From positions 1-64,000 of the forward strand of contig JAKSYS010000303.1 in assembly GCA_022925895.1 (NCBI GenBank): a stretch of 64,000 nucleotides of DNA, given 5' to 3'. Shown piece by piece: positions 11,022 through 23,245 of the stretch; position 1 is the first letter of the stretch, and each line of letters begins with the position of its first letter. The position numbers were made by a program, and so were the translations under genes. Under the pieces are notes generated by a model. The model did not search any database. It was not told where the DNA came from and saw only the letters and a list, made by a program, of their open reading frames with translations. Source of the stretch: Fragilaria crotonensis (taxonomy: Eukaryota; Bacillariophyta; Fragilariophyceae; Fragilariales; Fragilariaceae).

Positions 11022-11906
11022 CTAAGAGTGCAGTACTTCTGGTGTTGATAAATACGATGATGGACGGCTCCATGGCAGCATGGGAGTCCATGGTGAGACA
11101 GGCATCCCTGTTATTGACTGGGTGGCGTCATCAATCCACTGGATGGTGGAGCAAGTGGCATCCGAACGAATGTCCTGGTTGGGACGAAGTGGTTTCATCG
11201 ATAAACGGATGGGCGACCCAGTCATTTCGGCTGACTCGAGATCGGGGAAAAAGCTTGGCAGGCATCCACTTTTGTCTATCAGTCCGTCAAAGAACAAAGA
11301 TTCTGCGTCTTGAACGCAAAGGAAGGGATCACGATTGGCATCGAAACCGCCGAACTCTGCAGCTGCGTCAAAAGGCATCTGATCCGATGGTTGAAGCCAT
11401 GCCCGCTGGTGGTGATGGGACGCACTTGGAATGCTTTCATCTGAGGCTGGTCTTCGAGGACAGGGGCGTAACAGGTGTCTGAATGCCCTCGGTGGTGAAT
11501 GCACGTGATTTGCATTTGGATCAACGAGAAGGAATTCGAAATCGCCACGAGCAGTCCACGCTTGATTTCGGCCTTCGTCCGCACCACCATTTAAGGAATG
11601 AGTAAGTCTTCTTGCTCGGCGACTAGTGGCGATGGCCTCAAGCGTTTCCTTGCTGCTGTGAGTTTCGTCGCACGAACTGGAAATTGAGAGATGCCGATCC
11701 TCGCGTGACAGTGGGTCGATGTCCCCTGAGCCATGGGTTGGGACGTAGAAAGAAGAGCCTCCTGCTGGAGTCAGGGGTAAATCAGAGTCGTTGCTCATGA
11801 TGAAGTGCATCGAAAAGATTACTGTGAAAGAATTCTGAATGGATATGTGTTCTGTGGATTGTGATGTAGCTGACGCAAGGGACATGTGCTCGAGACGATC
11901 ATTCAT
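11022..11906 (-). CDS. Hypothetical protein, doubtful, 294 residues
   Basis: I do not recognise this protein. The minus-strand frame is open for 294 codons. It is rich in Ser, Pro, Asp and His, with no clear membrane segment or signal peptide. The first 37 residues look unlike the rest, and a later Met (near 11795, MSNDSDLPLTP) is an equally good start. It overlaps a 247-codon plus-strand ORF, but the Ser/Asp/Pro-rich composition on the minus strand is more like other diatom regulatory or disordered proteins. It sits alone in a repeat-rich, gene-poor zone, and transcript evidence would be needed to accept it. Confidence 0.35.
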   Translation of the reverse strand: MNDRLEHMSLASATSQSTEHISIQNSFTVIFSMHFIMSNDSDLPLTPAGGSSFYVPTHGSGDIDPLSREDRHLSISSSCDETHSSKETLEAIATSRRARRLTHSLNGGADEGRNQAWTARGDFEFLLVDPNANHVHSPPRAFRHLLRPCPRRPASDESIPSASHHHQRAWLQPSDQMPFDAAAEFGGFDANRDPFLCVQDAESLFFDGLIDKSGCLPSFFPDLESAEMTGSPIRLSMKPLRPNQDIRSDATCSTIQWIDDATQSITGMPVSPWTPMLPWSRPSSYLSTPEVLHS

Positions 11907-14259
11907 TTCATGAATAATTAGGTCGTAGTGCGTACTTCTGAAGTACTCAGCGTAAATGTATACTGACTACAGGATTGCCCCCAGCCAATGGGAAAATCCA
12001 TTGCGGCACCGTCACTTGATGACTTTCTATTTGAAATCCAAAATGTATGGCGCCATCCCGAAGCAGGTGGAATTATTGGGCCATTTGACTTTTGCTGCGT
12101 TTCAAGGAACTATTAAATTTCTTTCACACGTGACCGAATTTTGCGCGGGAAATGAAATGTTGTTTCCAGATTCACACGAACTTCTGCATCTCCGTATTTC
12201 CATACTGCTCAACTCATGTTTCATACGTTTGCCTTTATGACAAAACGTGGACGAGGTATCGTCGTGGTAAGCTCGTTTAGGTATCAATCATCGTGATAAG
12301 AGACACACATAAAAGAATAAAACTATTCAGTCGGTACGGTACAGGGCCATAGCCTTGCCTACCGTCGTATGCATAGTGTCTACGTGGCTACCGTTTTCAC
12401 GTATCATATGATATACCTTTATTCATTTAATCTGATACGTTTCCTCGGAAATCACGTCACATGCTTCTCCTTCCTTTTGTCGTCGTAACTTGGAACTTCA
12501 AGACATTCTGAAACAAGCACCTTTACCCGTAATATATATTCTATGTATACATACTCCAGTACGTAGAAGCCATGAAACGAGAGGCCTGGATTTTCCGGAT
12601 GCCCCAGGCTCTGGACTCCGGACTCCATAACACACGTTCCTATCTTGCATACTGGCACGCGCTTATAAGACGAAACTACGAAACTACTCCTCCGAGTAAA
12701 ACCTCAATATCTTATAGGAGTTTTGAAACCTTGTTTTCAGCTTTCAGCAGGTTAAATACTGCCTGTCGTCAGTATTTCATTTTACTGTCTCTTAAGAAAG
12801 TTCATTCTATGGCAGCCAACAGTTTCCTTCCAGGCCATTTGTTCTTGATGACTAGCCAAGAAATGAACATAAAACATACTGAAAACCACAATTCCTGATA
12901 TCAATGAAATAGACAGTGCTTGAATCATTAAAATAAGCTGCATGCACAATGTCACATACTTGTGAATGGTTGCCTCCAGATTGAAACAATAAGAAATGTA
13001 GTGACCGACTTGCTAACACCTTGAACCAAGCACCATGACAGACAAACTAGTAGACTAATGTGCTGCTTAAAAGCATGGTGCATGGCATGCAGCAACAAAC
13101 TGAAGCTAGTAACAACTGGTTACAGCTGCACAATTTCATCATTTACTTTACTGTCCAAGCTTAAATTTCAAGACTTAATAGAAAACAATTTTACTCAACA
13201 AGGAGTCGAATGACACTTCATGTGATCTTTGGCTTGATGCTAACATGAGGAGCCCTTACCTCTACCCCCTAATTGTTAAGAAGTTGCGTGGAGGAAAGAT
13301 TACAACATTTCAGTGCATTGATGATCAATGTGTTGCTCAGTTGATAAGGACATCATGGTGCAGCATTTAATGAAGGCTTCTTGGAAGAAATGAAGACAAG
13401 AGATACCTTCTTGTACAAACGTACAAACCTTATGATGGACAAGCTGCAGAAGAGGAGGAGGTGACTTCTGTGACACCATCACAGCCAAAGAGTGCATGAC
13501 ATTCAATGCGTTCAATCAGGGACTTGTTGTTAGTGCATGAGCATAAACAGGTGATGGAGTTTGCAGCGTACTCTGGACCACATCTACATCTTGATTTTTT
13601 TTGGTAGGATCAAAATCGAACAAAGTGCCGGTTTAAACTAGTGAAAGATGAAATGCTAGCTAGTTCTACCAAGTATTTGTTGTCATTGCTCCTACGGAGC
13701 ATTTCTTTGCTCTCTGCGGAGGTTTACCAGGGTCAGGGGAATCAAGGCTGGTGCGGCACTTTGGGCTTGGAAAGACAATGGCGTTGTTTTAATCTTAAAC
13801 TCAATAATGAGCATTCAGATTCAAACACCAAGATTTGATGGCTTCCCAGCCATGAGAAGCGTTCATCAAGTGGAATACAAATTGTTTGATGTTTCAGGGT
13901 GGTATGCCAGAAGTCCCTCGACTGGAAAGTACTACAGTAGAAAACGATCACTGGATTAACAGGTACTACTTGTAAATGAGGTACTAGAGTAGCTACTGCA
14001 TACTTTATGTCATACTAGTACGGTAAGAAACATTGTTGTGTTAAGAGCAGAGACGGAATAAAATATCAAACCCATGTACGTACGCTCACGGAAGTAAGCC
14101 CAAACCCACCCAGAACCCATACGATCTACCAAGGTAGTTAGTACTGATTTTGAAATCTGTGGTTAAGAGTCCTTATTTCACGCTTTTCTCATCAAGAAAG
14201 CATGTTCTCTTGCTGATGAGTCAGTTTGTTATAATGCTGATGATCGCTCCGACAACGGA
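11907..14259. other. Gene-free region of about 2.3 kb
   Basis: No gene is supported. Short ORFs on both strands have no family features. The text of 12.9-13.6 kb is AT-rich and resembles the gene-free stretch at 32-34 kb in composition. It may be decayed repeat sequence, but no motif was found to name it. Confidence 0.4.
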
Positions 14260-14274
14260 CTGATTCAGCCTTCA

Positions 14275-14768
14275 GCCCAGTACTTTTCTACCAGTTGGAG
14301 CGGTATGCTTGTTCATTGTTTGAACACACAGAACTAGCTAGACTCACCAGGAATGATATGAAGGAGTGTCTCTGGTGTCTTGATTGTGTATGGGTATTCT
14401 GGGTGATTGTGTGGCATTTATCACTGAGAACCAAAAGAGAGTCAATTAAACCTTGTTCTAGTTCACTGGATTGTTTTGAGATAATGATCTGAAAACAGCT
14501 TTAGTTCAATTTGCTAATGTTGTCGGCATTGATGTTCTATGCACCATGTCAGCACACGACAATCTGGTTTCTGCAAAAGTTGCCGCTCCTGTGCGTGTCA
14601 CCCTGCCTTTCCGGTTCGCTTCTCGAGCCTGATTGCGTCATCGCGCAAGCACTTTTGTTCTGTGTCCCCGATAATGGAGTCCTCGACTCCGTACCGTTGT
14701 GCGAAACTACAGTGGCGGATCCGCATTGGCCAGATTGCTGAATCCTGTGGATTGCCCAGATCGCTTCT
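14275..14768 (-). repeat. LTR-like direct repeat, left copy (3' LTR of the minus-strand element)
   Basis: Shares with 18480-18905 the landmarks TTCAGCCCA, GTTGGAG, AACCAAAAGAGAGTC, TTTTGAGATAAT, GTCGGCATTGA, TGCGTCATCGCGCAAGCAC and TCTGTGTCCCCG in the same order and orientation. Exact ends are uncertain because of divergence. Confidence 0.75.
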
Positions 14769-17700
14769 AACAACATGCTCCTCGACTGGGACCGCTGGGT
14801 TTGTAGTCGGTGTCGTGGACGTTTCCCAAAAATGACGTCTCTGAACTTCCGGTAGAGGGTTCCTTGTAGCGATTTTGTAAAGAAGTCACCCTACATCTGT
14901 AGAGTAAGGCAGTGTCAAGGAATCATAATCTTCTCCTTGCTTGCCTGATCCTTGATCCAGAAGAACCAAATGTTTATATGACGGGACTTTGGTCCTGCAG
15001 ACATATTCCTATTCTCTACAGCTTGATAGCGCTTTCATAGTCTTGCTCGAGTACATTCTTGTCTGTCACCTTGTGTCTCTGAGTTTCGAGGAACATCTTC
15101 ACCCATATTGTGTTTGGCAGGTAGTCGCTTGCTCCCAAAGTTTGGCCTCCGTCAAGCTTTTCGTATTTAGATTCTGTATCCTGGACTTGCAGATTATCCC
15201 TCCGCTTCCAAATGACATCGCGCCGCCGGTGTGGCTTTTCATGTCAGTGTACACTTCGTAGGCCGCGTCGACCCAGTATCGGATTTTCCCAATGTCGTCC
15301 GTGCCGAGGGTGTATTCCAATCGATCATGCTCCATTTTGTGTACTCTGCTAGTAAATGCTTGAGCTTCAATTGATCCTGGGTAGTGCTAGTGCTCTTGGA
15401 TACCCTGGTTAACAGGAAACAACTGTCAGTAAAAGGTCAATCAGAACCCGAATTTCCTCGTAGAGGGGCTTGGCGACCACCCTGTGGAAAGTTTCGCCTT
15501 TGCTCATGCGTAGTTTCTTGGCTTTGTCGGCCACGTCAAAAAGGCTCCTCCTGGCGGGCGTTGTCGCTTCCCGTGTAGTATTCATGCCCGACTCGTCAAT
15601 CGCCTCCCGTAGGTACTAGTCCTTCTTGGCTACCACGGCGGTTCGCCCCTCTGCGTAACGGATCTTCACCCTAGGATCAGCCACGTGTTCCTTCCCTTGG
15701 AATTACTGTCATCTCACCAAAAACTCCTCAATTTTGTTGATGATCTTTGATACCACATTCGGATCCACATGCAAGATTTTTGTGGCGTCCACTTACCACG
15801 CGATCGTGCATTGCTTTCCGTCGATCACGCAGTTCGCCACGCAAGGCGGGTTCAGGGTGAAACCTATTTCCTTCAGAGTGTTGCTGAGCAGATCGTACCA
15901 CAGCAGGGCGGACTTCACGCATCCGTACTTCATCGCCTTTTCGAGGCGCACCTACGGTACCCTGATGCCATTCTCCATTGTCACAATTTTTTGTGTCCTG
16001 CTGGGTTCATGCGGCACAGTCGCCACGCAAGGGTCTTATGGGGGGTTCAGCGTGAATCCTTTTTAGAGTGTTGCTGAGCAGGTTGTGCCAGAGCAGGACG
16101 GACTTCACGCATCCGTACAGGCCTTGTTATCAAGGCGCACGTACAGTACCTTGACGCCTTTCTCCATCGTCACAATCTTCTTGTGTTCTGGGTTCATGCG
16201 GTACAGTATGTCTACCAAGTTGCCGGTAAACTACATGACGAAGTCGTTCATGTTGCCCTTGAGATGGCCCCTGCCATGTCCTCCGCGGCTTCCATGTTCC
16301 TGGTGCTTTCGTGTGCGTCGACGATGATGGTCAGCAATAGTAGGCATTCTTGGTGGCGACCGTCGGGGACGCCGTCTCGGATCTGTCGTACAGCGACCTT
16401 TGCTTCCTGCCATCGGCGACGGTGCGGCCCTTGAGTTTGCCGTCTCTCTTCTCCGTTAATGTGTGGAGCGCTAGTAGCGCGTAACAATTCTATTCCTCCG
16501 TGAGCAGGTTGGCGTCCAGGGACACGTATACGCTCAGGAGGTCCTCTAACTGTCCGAATTCTTGCATCATTGCGGCCTTGTCCTCCTCAGCTTTCCCATG
16601 TTTCTTGGTCCCCTGCTTCATGGACATTTGGGTCATGATGTGTCTGAATACCATTGCTGTCCTTGCGGTTTTCCCGTGTTTCTTGGTCGCTCCTTAACTG
16701 ATTCATAGTCATCTGGGTCATGATGTATCCGGATACGTCCCTGCATTTCACATGTATGTGCCGTCCTTGGTGTAGGAGTTGCACTGCGGGTGCTGGGTTG
16801 TGAGACTTGTGGCTGTACAGGGCATCCACCATGATGACATCCGCGAAGCGGCTCGGCTGCCGCGCGCTCGTAGGTTGTATGACGTCTCTGCGTGCGCTGT
16901 GCTCGCTCCTTGGTTCTCTCGCGTTTTGGCATTCACTCCTGGCGCGTCTGAGGGGCCGTCGTCCTCGTCTACTCAGGCATTGTCGTCCTCATGATTGTGT
17001 TTGTAGTAGCTACCATTAACTTGTGTTTCGGGGTCGTGATCAGTACCGTCGTTTTCCTTGTCTGCTGTTTCGTCTTCTTCGTTGTCGTCCGTTTCCCGGC
17101 ATGATGTTGCGAGCGATGGGACAGATGTCCTCTCGGATACATTCGAACTCGTGGCCCGCATGGATGTCGCGGATCGTCAGACCTCGTGATTGGCTGGTAC
17201 AATTGGATAGCGGCGCGAGCTTTGCGCAGGATCGTCTTCTTCGATTGGTTGGGAACAGGGCCAATGGTGCAGAAGCCGATTGCCCGCGAGATCGTGTGAA
17301 AATACGGAGACCCTTGGACACACAGAAAGTTGGCGCACATCGTGCCGTCCCGGTGGTGCCGTGAGGGGCGCCACAATGAAAGTCTTTGCACGTGGGGAGG
17401 CGTGGGAGATGTTTGTTTTCCGCTTGAGTGCGGCGATGTCTGGGCCGTATATGATGAGGGCTCGTTTCGAGTCGTCGGAGGTTACCGGGAGTTTCTGATC
17501 AGGTTCTGTCTGAGGATGTGCTGGAACTCGGCCTCCTCGCTGGGTCCTCGTCCGATCTTGCGGTATAGGTCACAGGCAGCGATGGCGGCGCATACCTTGC
17601 GTCGCGAGAACATTTTCATCTGCCAGGCTACTGTGGACACCATCGTGTACGCAGTCTCGCTCGTACTACTATCTTTAGAGAATTCTGTATCGTATGGGGT

Positions 17701-18479
17701 TGGCACCGCACACGAGAGCGATGGCCAGCAGGGTGCAATCACGTGCGATTGCATTACATTCGTCAATGGTCCTTGCGTTTCCGTGTCGTCTTTCTCGGGT
17801 ACCGGGTCAAGGGCCTTGGCCACCGTTCCGCCGTGGTACTCGAGGATAGTATCGTCCGCCCATCCGCGGAGAGTCTCAAGGCAGTCGTTGGCAGATTGCT
17901 GCCCTTGCAGCTGCTTCCACGTTAGATAACTCGTCATGGCATCCAGAACTTCTCTTCTCGCCCGCACGCCGCTTTGTTGCTGCCTGCTTCGGCTACATCC
18001 TCTTCCTCCTTGCTGCCCAATGCTTCCGGTTGGTGTAGTAGGCTAGAAGTACTCGTGCTTGTTATGTCTTCTTTTTCTGCTGGTCTAGATTCTACTGAGG
18101 TTGTTTGACGTCCACCATATGCTCACTCCGTTGTCGGTGAATATGTGCACATGCTCGGAAATCACTCGCTCTCGAAACCGTTGCGAGACGTCCTTTGTCT
18201 TCGTCCCACGCTGTGTCGTCGCTCCGTGTGACGGGTTTTCTTACCCGTTTGGTGATACGGACGCGATTGCATTTTCGACAGTCTTTTCGTAATTGGTCTT
18301 GTTGTCTTGCCTTTGTCTTCTTTATTGTGTGCCGCTGCCTCTATCCTCACAACGATGGTTGCTTTGCGTATCTTCAGTTGCTTCAGTTCTGCAATGAGTT
18401 CTTCAATGCCTTTCTCCTCTTCCATGTATACCTTCTTTATCTTGAAAAAATGATATGATATTGATGGCTCCAAGGTACT

Positions 18480-18905
18480 GATTTGGCCTTCAGCCCATTA
18501 CTTTACTACAAGTTGGAGAGGTATATGTTATCACTCTCAAGAACCAAAAGAGAGTCTAGTTTATCACTCTCAAGAACCGAAAGATAGTCAATCAAACCTT
18601 GATCTACTAGCTCACTGGATTATTTTGAGATAATAATCTTGAAACAGCTTTAGTTTGATTCACTAATGCTGTCGGCATTGACACTCTACCCACCATGTCA
18701 CCCCATGCCAATCTGGTTTCTGGGACTGTTGCAGCTCCTTAGTCACCCTGCCTATCCGGTTTGCTTTTCGAGCCAGATTGCGTCATCGCGCAAGCACTTT
18801 CATTCTGTGTCCCCGTTACTGGAGTCGACCACGTACCGTCGTGCGAAAGTACAGTGGAGGACCCGCATTGCCGAGATCACTGAATCTTGTGGATTCCCAG
18901 AAGTC
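18480..18905 (-). repeat. LTR-like direct repeat, right copy (5' LTR of the minus-strand element)
   Basis: Partner of the repeat at 14275-14768. It differs by scattered substitutions and small indels, and by an internal short duplication around the CTCTCAAGAACC(A/G)AAAGA word near 18530-18590. Confidence 0.75.
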
Positions 18906-18915
18906 GCCTAAGCTG

Positions 18916-19580
18916 AACTGCAACATTGAACGAGAATAGTCTACACGAGTATGTTTATGCCAAAATGCCACAGTAGTACGGCATACATACTCCAAGGCGA
19001 CGTGTCTACAGTGGTTTGGGGCTAAAAACGTAGTACTATGCATGACGTCAATATCCGAGGAGTCCAACGGCTCCGGATGGTTCACTACGAAAGCACTGGC
19101 CTGAGGTTGGTGGGGATGGCGGGTGGGTTAGCACAAAAATGCATTAGCAGATGGTGTGTCATCACAAATACGTTCAAATTGTTAAGATACAAACAAGTGA
19201 GCGATTTCCATCAGAGAGGTTTTGTTTTCCTTCAACTGGCCCGCTTGGCGTTCATTGTCCTACTATGGGCCGTCAGTAATACACTACGTAGCTACTGTGT
19301 GTAGATGGACAGTGAGTTAATGTGCCAGTAAAGCGGTACTGTCCACTGTTGCAGTGGCTTACTGTCTTATATCCGCCTTTCTTCCAACACAATTGATCGA
19401 GATGTACTACGGCAGAATCTCTCCTTCATTCGCGCGCCGACCATGTTAGTCATAACCCCGAATCAGTTCACGTACCTGGATCCAGCCCGAATCTGTGTCA
19501 CACAACGACTAAGTTCCATGTCGAATGCACACACACGCTATGTAAGCAAAAACTGAAATCGAAGCATCCCATCCCCTACC
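18916..19580. other. Gene-free spacer before the first host gene
   Basis: No gene is supported. This is the presumed upstream region of the membrane-protein gene starting at 19581. No convincing promoter motif was recognised. Confidence 0.4.
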
Positions 19581-20725
19581 ATGTCAGTGGAGGAGCATGA
19601 CGAGGCCGACATCGCGAGCGCTGCTGTTGCCTTTGCGATGCGTTGGAGCTCATTGACGGAAGATGGCAAGAATGAAAACTGTGGGGTTGAGCTTGCGCCA
19701 GATAGTGCCCCAAATGCTTCTCGTCACTTCCGAACGCAGTACAGAGACAAGAATGAACATCGAGAGGTATCACAGCAGACTCCTGGTGCTGTTGCCATGT
19801 TCCCCACGCCGTTGCTGAGCAGAAGGCCCGATTCACTGTATGATATCGAGGAACCTACAACATCAAACAATAATTTAACACATTTCTCAAACTCCTCAGA
19901 CGATCATTACGTCCCGCATGCCTCTTCCGTTCAAGACCCTCCGCTCGTACACGCCACCCCGGCTCGGATTTGCATGACCATCTAGTGCCCTACAAAGCAC
20001 CTTGGCGTGGTCGAATTCTGTTTTTGATTATTGCGGCTTTTATGGCTGTGGCAATCCTCGTTGCTGCCCTCGTTCCTGCGCTGACTAACAAATCGTCTGC
20101 TGCCTCCGACGAAACGCCTTTCGTGAAGTATCGAGCTGTTTGGGCTGTCAGCATTGAACAACGAACCTCAATTCCCAACATGAACAACGTTCTCGAGGTG
20201 TCCTGCCAGAATGGTGGTGTATTGAAGGCTGAACCAATTCACTCATGGATTGACGGCACTTCTCCCACTTGCGATGCAGTCGGCGTTTCTGCTCTCAAAT
20301 GCACCCAAGTGGTTCAATCCACAATTGAGGACAATTGGGCTGTGAATGCTACTCTCGTCTTTCAGTGTCACGGAAACGACGTGATTCAACTTGTCGGACA
20401 GGCGACAGCCATGGATCAAAACATAACATTTACCTCTGACAGCCCAGATGTTGCTGGAACTGGCGAGTCTGCCGGGCAGGGCGCTGAACTATACGTGTTT
20501 GACGTGATTTTGGGGGAAACATTAATGGATTCCGAGTGTTCGGTGGAACTGCTCAATGTTCCCCAGTACGATGGTTACAGGTGCGCAGTTGATGGGCGAT
20601 GCGAAGCAAACTCCGTTAGTAGCAATAACACTACGTCAATGCGGCAAGTCTTGGGGTGCGAAATTTACTTGGCAAAGGTATCAAACGTTCAGAGTTCACC
20701 TTTGAAACTTTCATACATGCAGTGA
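19581..20725 (+). CDS. Single-pass membrane protein with disordered cytosolic tail and secreted-side domain (two frames)
   Basis: Two overlapping ORFs appear to form one gene. The first (19581-19985) encodes a hydrophilic Ser/Asn/Glu-rich tail. The second, in another frame (ATG at 19970, stop ending at 20725), starts just before a strong hydrophobic helix (RILFLIIAAFMAVAILVAAL). It continues into about 200 residues with several Cys and N-glycosylation sites (NAT, NIT, NNT). Tail, basic residues, helix, then a Cys-containing outer domain is a common layout of diatom type II surface proteins. The frame change near 19.9-19.98 kb may be a one-base indel or a small unrecognised intron. Alternatively, only the second ORF (251 residues, with a signal anchor) is translated. 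I do not recognise the outer domain. Confidence 0.6.
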
Positions 20726-21660
20726 TCGTCCATTTCAGCATTGCTGTTCTTTGGACTTGGAAGTACCCATAAATATAGCTTACATACGTCATAGTTGTAC
20801 CATCATGATACCTCACTACAGCCCTTTTTTGTTATTCGAACGGTAGCCCCGTGGAGCTGTTGATTTTCGCATCTCCGATCCGTCAACTTGAGCACGAGCC
20901 TTCCTGAACTTACCGAAGATACGACGGCCATGAGCAGATTAGGCACAGCATCAATATCCAGCTCTCACATATAGAACCGTAGCAGCATGTAGACAATGGT
21001 GACAACATCCAAGTCACAAAAATGAATGGTTTGGAACATCAAATCTTGAACAGTTCGTTTGTTCATGGTAGAGCTTCACGGCTGGTTGTCGCGTTTTTCC
21101 GGTGATACGAGAGGAATGATCCATTGATTGTTTTCCACACCACATCGCTGTCCTTCCCACCCAACAATAGAGTGTTTGAATTGTCGTCACATATTTTGGA
21201 ATCTGAAGAGATGATTCGCTGCCAATGAGATCGTAGGAATGCAGCAAATTGCGTGCTCGGGAGAGTACCGCCCAACATAATTCTCAGCATAGAACACGCT
21301 TGATTTAATCAGGGCACCTTAGGCGCGTTCTTAACTCAGGACTATTCACATAGGATTCTGGTATTGCCATGGTAGGAGGAACGCAGTTGATAACACCATT
21401 ATAACGCTGTATTCTTACACAACTTCTTAGTCCAGTTTTCCTCCTCTCATACTCTGTGCGGTTGTGTCGTCCAGAATTGCCTGTCGTTTCCGCCTAATTA
21501 AAAATCTCTCATGTGTGACGAAGAACTGTTCATTCTCAAGGTCACCGTAGATTGTAAAATGCGAAGAAGAGTCTGAGCATTGGTACTTCCGCATGTACAT
21601 CTGCAGATTTGATTTTTAAATAAAAATGCAGGGCAATGTGACGACGTCACGTTGTATGTG

Positions 21661-21803
21661 GTAGGATGAAAAAGCCTCCACGCCTGTTTCATCCTACCGT
21701 AGGATGCAAAATTGCCTCCTACCATCTTTCGGGTTTTACGGTCGAATAACGTCAAACAACGAATTTAACCGAAAAATCATCCTACCTCCTACCATCCTAC
21801 CCG
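21661..21803. repeat. Cluster of CATCCTAC octamers with a hairpin
   Basis: CATCCTAC or its complement occurs at least five times in about 140 bp, with related CTCCTACC words between. The first two form an inverted pair with 11-bp arms and a 15-nt loop. No coding frame explains the spacing. It could be a protein-binding cluster or a decayed repeat. Confidence 0.6.
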
Positions 21804-22084
21804 AAAATGTTTACTGACTTAACTCAACTGCAGTGAAAAGCCACATAATTCCTTTTCATTGCCATCATGATTGAATCGTGCAGTTCAACACTACTTGTAC
21901 CCTGTATTCCTTGACACAACGGTTAGTGAGGAGGGTCAAGGCCTCCTGCTATACTCTGTGCGGTTGTGTCGTCCCAGAATTCCCTGTCCCCTCTGCCGCC
22001 GCTCAAGTTGCTAACCGTCTGGACGTCTGCACCGAACTGGTTCGGGCGTCGGGCGTATCGTAGATTGTAGCATCGTATGATATG

Positions 22085-22112
22085 GGGCATCGGGCATCGG
22101 GCATCGGGCATC
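22085..22112. repeat. Heptanucleotide tandem array, GGGCATC x4
   Basis: Four perfect copies of a 7-bp unit. It is one of several 7-bp arrays in the window. Confidence 0.95.
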
Positions 22113-22633
22113 GAGATTCGACGGAGAGCATGCTACGGTATGATATTCCTTTATTTATCGGAGAAATGAGAGTCGCATGGAGGCGTGCCAGCGATAAGAT
22201 TCGGTAAAAAACCGAGATTCGATCCTCTCGAGATTCGTCATGTAAACTTTTATTAGATGAATCCTTGTTTCCACGTCTCCCAACTTGAACTGTAACAGTG
22301 AGGGAACCTTCGCTTACGTCTTACGTTGTGGAATTTGTCGCCTCTTCACGGGAGATCCGAAGAATCAGTCTGTTCCGGCGTAAACGAAGCACTCTGAGAG
22401 TTCCGAGAAGTACCACGTAGAGCGAAAGTACCATTGCACGACGCGAACAAGTGAAGAATGAGTGTGACTCTCACACATGTTTTCTAGGCCTGAATCGCAA
22501 TAAATCAGCTTGGTATTTGTACCCTTCTCAATCACACTCAACACTTTTGCGTCTCAGGTCTTCTGTCGAAATTGAATAACTATTTGGCAACTACTACAAT
22601 ACGTACATGGTCAGTGAATCTGGTGAACCATAA

Positions 22634-23245
22634 ATGGAAACGCAAAACATTCGGAACGCCGACAACAACATCAATAACAACGAGCCACCAATATCTCGAG
22701 TCATCGATCGAATGCTTCTCACTCGAAGGAACGGCAGCTGTAAGAGCAGCAACTCAAGGCCCTCAATCGCAGCGGGAGACGACAGGACACCAACACGTTG
22801 CATAGGATGGACTGGAAACAAATCTTCTCCCTCTCCTGCCATTATTCCTCCTCGATTCCATGAAACAGAAAGCAGTAGCGATGATTCCGACGGAAGCAGC
22901 AGTAAAGGAAGACGGCGTTTTCGGCTAGGACGAAAACGGCAATCGTGGACGAATCTTGCACGAACGAACAGAGATTCTCAACATCATTCGTCACGGCCAT
23001 CTTCCACCTCCGGTCTCGTGGAAGAGGGAATGTTAGAGGAAGTGGCGCTTCAACGTTCTAACGTTTGTGGCGGTGTTTCGGAAGTAAGTTCTTTGAGCTG
23101 CCTGGAAGTATGCAGCGACGAAGAATATTTGGAGGCGTTTTGCAGTGACGATGATTGCAGCATGAAGTCTGCACAGACATCCACGCGCATGGTTGTGATC
23201 ACAAATGCAAATCTATTACTTCATAACGAAGAATTGCAGTATTAG
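22634..23245 (+). CDS. Hypothetical Ser-rich protein, 203 residues
   Basis: I do not recognise the family. The ORF starts METQNIRNADNN and is very rich in Ser, Asn and Arg through residue 130. It has a basic stretch KGRRRFRLGRKRQ (about residues 90-102) that could act as a nuclear localisation signal. The C-terminal third is acidic with several Cys (CSDEEYLEAFCSDDDC). No membrane helix or signal peptide is seen. Low complexity suggests a largely disordered protein. It faces the PT-rich surface-protein gene tail to tail, with about 0.7 kb between. The open frame in otherwise stop-rich DNA and the biased composition favour a real gene. Confidence 0.55.
   Translation: METQNIRNADNNINNNEPPISRVIDRMLLTRRNGSCKSSNSRPSIAAGDDRTPTRCIGWTGNKSSPSPAIIPPRFHETESSSDDSDGSSSKGRRRFRLGRKRQSWTNLARTNRDSQHHSSRPSSTSGLVEEGMLEEVALQRSNVCGGVSEVSSLSCLEVCSDEEYLEAFCSDDDCSMKSAQTSTRMVVITNANLLLHNEELQY

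Larger units (their letters stand above)
14260..18915 (-). mobile_element. Old, heavily decayed Copia (CoDi-like) element with LTR-like ends
   Basis: Two direct repeats bound the region (about 14.27-14.77 kb and 18.48-18.91 kb) and look like diverged LTRs. Between them, on the minus strand, recognisable parts follow Copia order. A Gag N-terminus with an EEKGIEELIAELKQL helix is near 18.4 kb. A Gag segment with WADDTILEYHGGT and a pre-integrase segment with LYRKIG are near 17.5-17.9 kb. Integrase-like sequence is at about 17.0-17.4 kb. An RNase H stretch with DAAYEVYTDMKSHTGG is near 15.2 kb, and the DFFTK end motif is near 14.87 kb. It matches the younger element at 55.8-61.9 kb part for part. 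It has many breaks and is a fossil. LTR divergence (about four-fifths identical by eye) says the insertion is old. Confidence 0.85.
20726..22633. other. Gene-free region with small repeats
   Basis: No gene is supported. The region holds a cluster of CATCCTAC/GTAGGATG octamers at 21661-21803, including an 11-bp-arm hairpin (21661-21671 with 21687-21697). It also has a roughly 40-bp word (CTCTGTGCGGTTGTGTCGTC...) present near 21453 and again near 21955, and a four-copy GGGCATC heptamer array at 22085-22112. Confidence 0.6.

Noticed and set aside
10739-11482. Plus-strand ORF of 247 codons
   Set aside because: Antisense to a more protein-like minus-strand frame. No domain, and Trp/Arg/Ser-rich composition typical of a shadow frame.
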